Positions 62,535-64,000 of a DNA stretch of 64,000 nucleotides are shown in pieces. The notes under the pieces were generated by a model, which did no database searches, had not been told where the DNA came from, and was given only the letters and a program-made list of their open reading frames with translations. Source of the stretch: Candidatus Rhodoferax mariagerensis (GTDB lineage: Bacteria > Pseudomonadota > Gammaproteobacteria > Burkholderiales > Burkholderiaceae_C); assembly GCA_016719055.1 (NCBI GenBank), contig JADKAW010000048.1:28717-92716 (forward strand). The letters run 5' to 3'. Position 1 is the stretch's first letter, and every line of letters starts with the position of its first letter. The position numbers were made by a program, and so were the translations under genes.

Positions 62535-64000
62535 TGCAGGTCCTCCATCTCTGGGGTAGGTGGGGTGGCCAGGGTAGCACCACGGTGAAGCGGGCACCAC
62601 TCAGCACCGGGTCGCGCCAGCCTCAATGCGCCCATGGTGTGCTTCGACAATTGAGCGGCATATTGCCAGCCCCATGCCCATGCCGCCCTCTTTACGGCTG
62701 ACAAAGGCATTAAAAATTGTGTCCATGGCATCGTCGCTGACGCCGGGACCGGTGTCAGACACCGACAACACGGCGGTACCCTGGGCCCATGTTCTGGTGC
62801 AACTCAACCCAGATTTGCGGGCTTTGGCTGCCAAGTGCCGCCCAGTCCTGGGCATTACCAAACAGGTTGTTGTTGACCAAATGCTCCAGCAACAACTCAT
62901 CCGCGTCAATCCACATTGACTGTTGCGGTGGCACCCACCGGGGTAGCGGACTGGCCATGTCGTCGTAGCCCTCAAGCACCCGCGACAACAATGCCACCGG
63001 TCAACCGCTGGCAGCTCGGTTCACGCTGCCGGGCAAAGTGGGTGACACGGCGGATGATGCCGCCAGCACGTTCGGCCAGTCCGGGCCAGACGCTCCACCA
63101 CCGGCAGCAGCTCTGGCAAGCTGATGCTTTGGCTGCCAGTCGATTGAGCAGACCATTGGCAAAACTGCTTAAGGCCCCCAAAGGGCTGATTCAACTCATG
63201 CGCAGTGTCAGAAACCACTTCGCCCACCGCCACCAGGCGCCCCTGGGGCTTCAAGCTTTCCCTGTTGCCGAGCCGCCATGCGCTGGGAAGGCGCGCTTGC
63301 AGTTCGCTAATGTCCATCACAGAACTCATCCAGCCGATTTGCTCACCTGCAGCGGTATTGAGGGGGGCTTCGTGAATCAGCACATCAATCAAATGCCCGT
63401 CCCAGTGCGCACGTCTGCACCTCAATGCATCATCAGGGTGCCATGCGCAGATGATGCCATATTGCCACTGCCACCGAAACGCCTGCTGATCGAAGGCTAG
63501 TACGGCGGCGGCATCGACAAACCCGTCAACTCTGCCGGGCGAAAGCCCACCATGCGCGCAAACGCTTCATTGACATACCGGGATGCGGACCGTCCAAACC
63601 CAGGCCTGAAACCAATGGTGACCGAGCTTTCCATGGCTGTGCGCAACGCCACCTGCGCCTGTAACAGTGCCTGCACCTGCTGGCGTTTGACAAAGTCGCG
63701 CCGCGGAACACAGAGACTACAACATGCCTAGCAAAAACAACAATGCCGCCAAAGAAAATCCGCGGCACGTTGGTCGGTTGCGCCTGGGTCTGGTTGGCCT
63801 GCCAAAAATAGCGCTACCCCCCAGGCAATTAAGGGGCGACACGGTAGGTGTTGCCATTAGCCTCGAAGGAGGCACGTTGACTGTGGGCGGGAGTCAGCAG
63901 ACGCACCTGGTGGTCCTAGGTAAACCAGGCTGGCAGCAAGGCATCAAGGGACACGCTCAACCGACACCGCTACCGGGTAATTGCCGGCACAAATTGGCCC
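62531..64000 (-). pseudogene. Membrane sensor histidine kinase with many frame breaks (runs off window)
   Basis: Pieces of one kinase can be read in order across the three minus-strand frames. They are a periplasmic segment near 63840-63980 (NYPVAVSVERVSLDALLPAW), a probable membrane helix, a PAS domain (SRYVNEAFARMVGFRPAELT), a HisKA helix (LVAVGEVVSDTAHELNQPFG) with the His, and an ATPase part (LLEHLVNNNLFGNAQDW, SVSDTGPGVSDDAMDTIFNA, GGMGMGLAICRSIVEAHHG). At least six one-base breaks are needed in about 1.4 kb. Its stop would overlap the ATG of the following regulator gene. The partner pair and C4-dicarboxylate or other target are unknown. Confidence 0.65.

Noticed and set aside
1..64000. 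tRNA, rRNA, CRISPR arrays, complete insertion sequences, prophage genes
   Set aside because: Looked for while reading; none could be supported. Repeats seen are dispersed or palindromic, not regularly spaced arrays.

Overview
The window reads as a chromosomal segment of a betaproteobacterium, most likely a Rhodoferax-like member of the Comamonadaceae. This is inferred from protein flavour (GyrB, KdgK, CheA, KaiB/KaiC), GC-rich coding DNA and a 40-nt dispersed repeat; no rRNA or tRNA gene is present to test it. Coding density is high and most genes are intact, except in the last 2 kb, where reading frames break repeatedly.

Layout. 1-2 kb: the 3' end of gyrB, a doubtful small ORF and a ParE/RHH toxin-antitoxin pair. 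2-12.8 kb: a hexuronate catabolic locus built as two divergent arms. The minus arm holds a TRAP transporter (dctP, then an attenuator-like hairpin, then dctQM), a UxaA-type dehydratase, KDPG aldolase and KDG kinase. The plus arm holds uxaC, uxuB and uxuA. KdgR-like boxes lie between the arms. 12.8-20.3 kb: an IS91-like remnant, then an OmpA-family protein, a PhnD-like binding protein, a hybrid histidine kinase and an HD-GYP response regulator, followed by a cyclic-nucleotide-binding potassium channel. 20.3-24.9 kb: nested palindromic elements, a broken gene and a MacAB/LolCD-like export operon. 24.9-31 kb: an SMP-30 lactonase, a cupin-type XRE regulator and glnT-glxBCD. 31-35.4 kb: a DUF3592 protein, a malic-enzyme remnant, a secreted sedolisin behind a cyclic-di-GMP-I riboswitch, and a hemerythrin. 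35.4-40.8 kb: a 2-oxoacid:ferredoxin oxidoreductase operon with a perfect FNR-type box upstream.

40.9-57.8 kb is the most remarkable part: fifteen consecutive minus-strand genes. In transcription order they encode a receiver, a soluble double-module MCP, a triple CheW, CheB, a HEAT-repeat protein, CheR, a receiver, CheA, STAS, a receiver, a membrane MCP, a ParA-like ATPase, KaiC, KaiB and a PAS-GGDEF-EAL protein. A chemosensory array, an array-positioning-type ATPase, a KaiBC module without KaiA and a c-di-GMP enzyme therefore sit in one probable transcription unit. Two perfect palindromes 21 bp apart precede it, and a divergent NarL-type regulator and kinase lie on the other side.

60.2-64 kb: a thioredoxin-like protein, 6-phosphofructokinase and a two-component pair carrying many frameshifts. 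Nine ungapped copies of the 40-nt repeat are scattered through the window. One lies inside cheA and one supplies the start codon of the ABC ATPase gene. The window contains no tRNA, rRNA, CRISPR array or complete insertion sequence.
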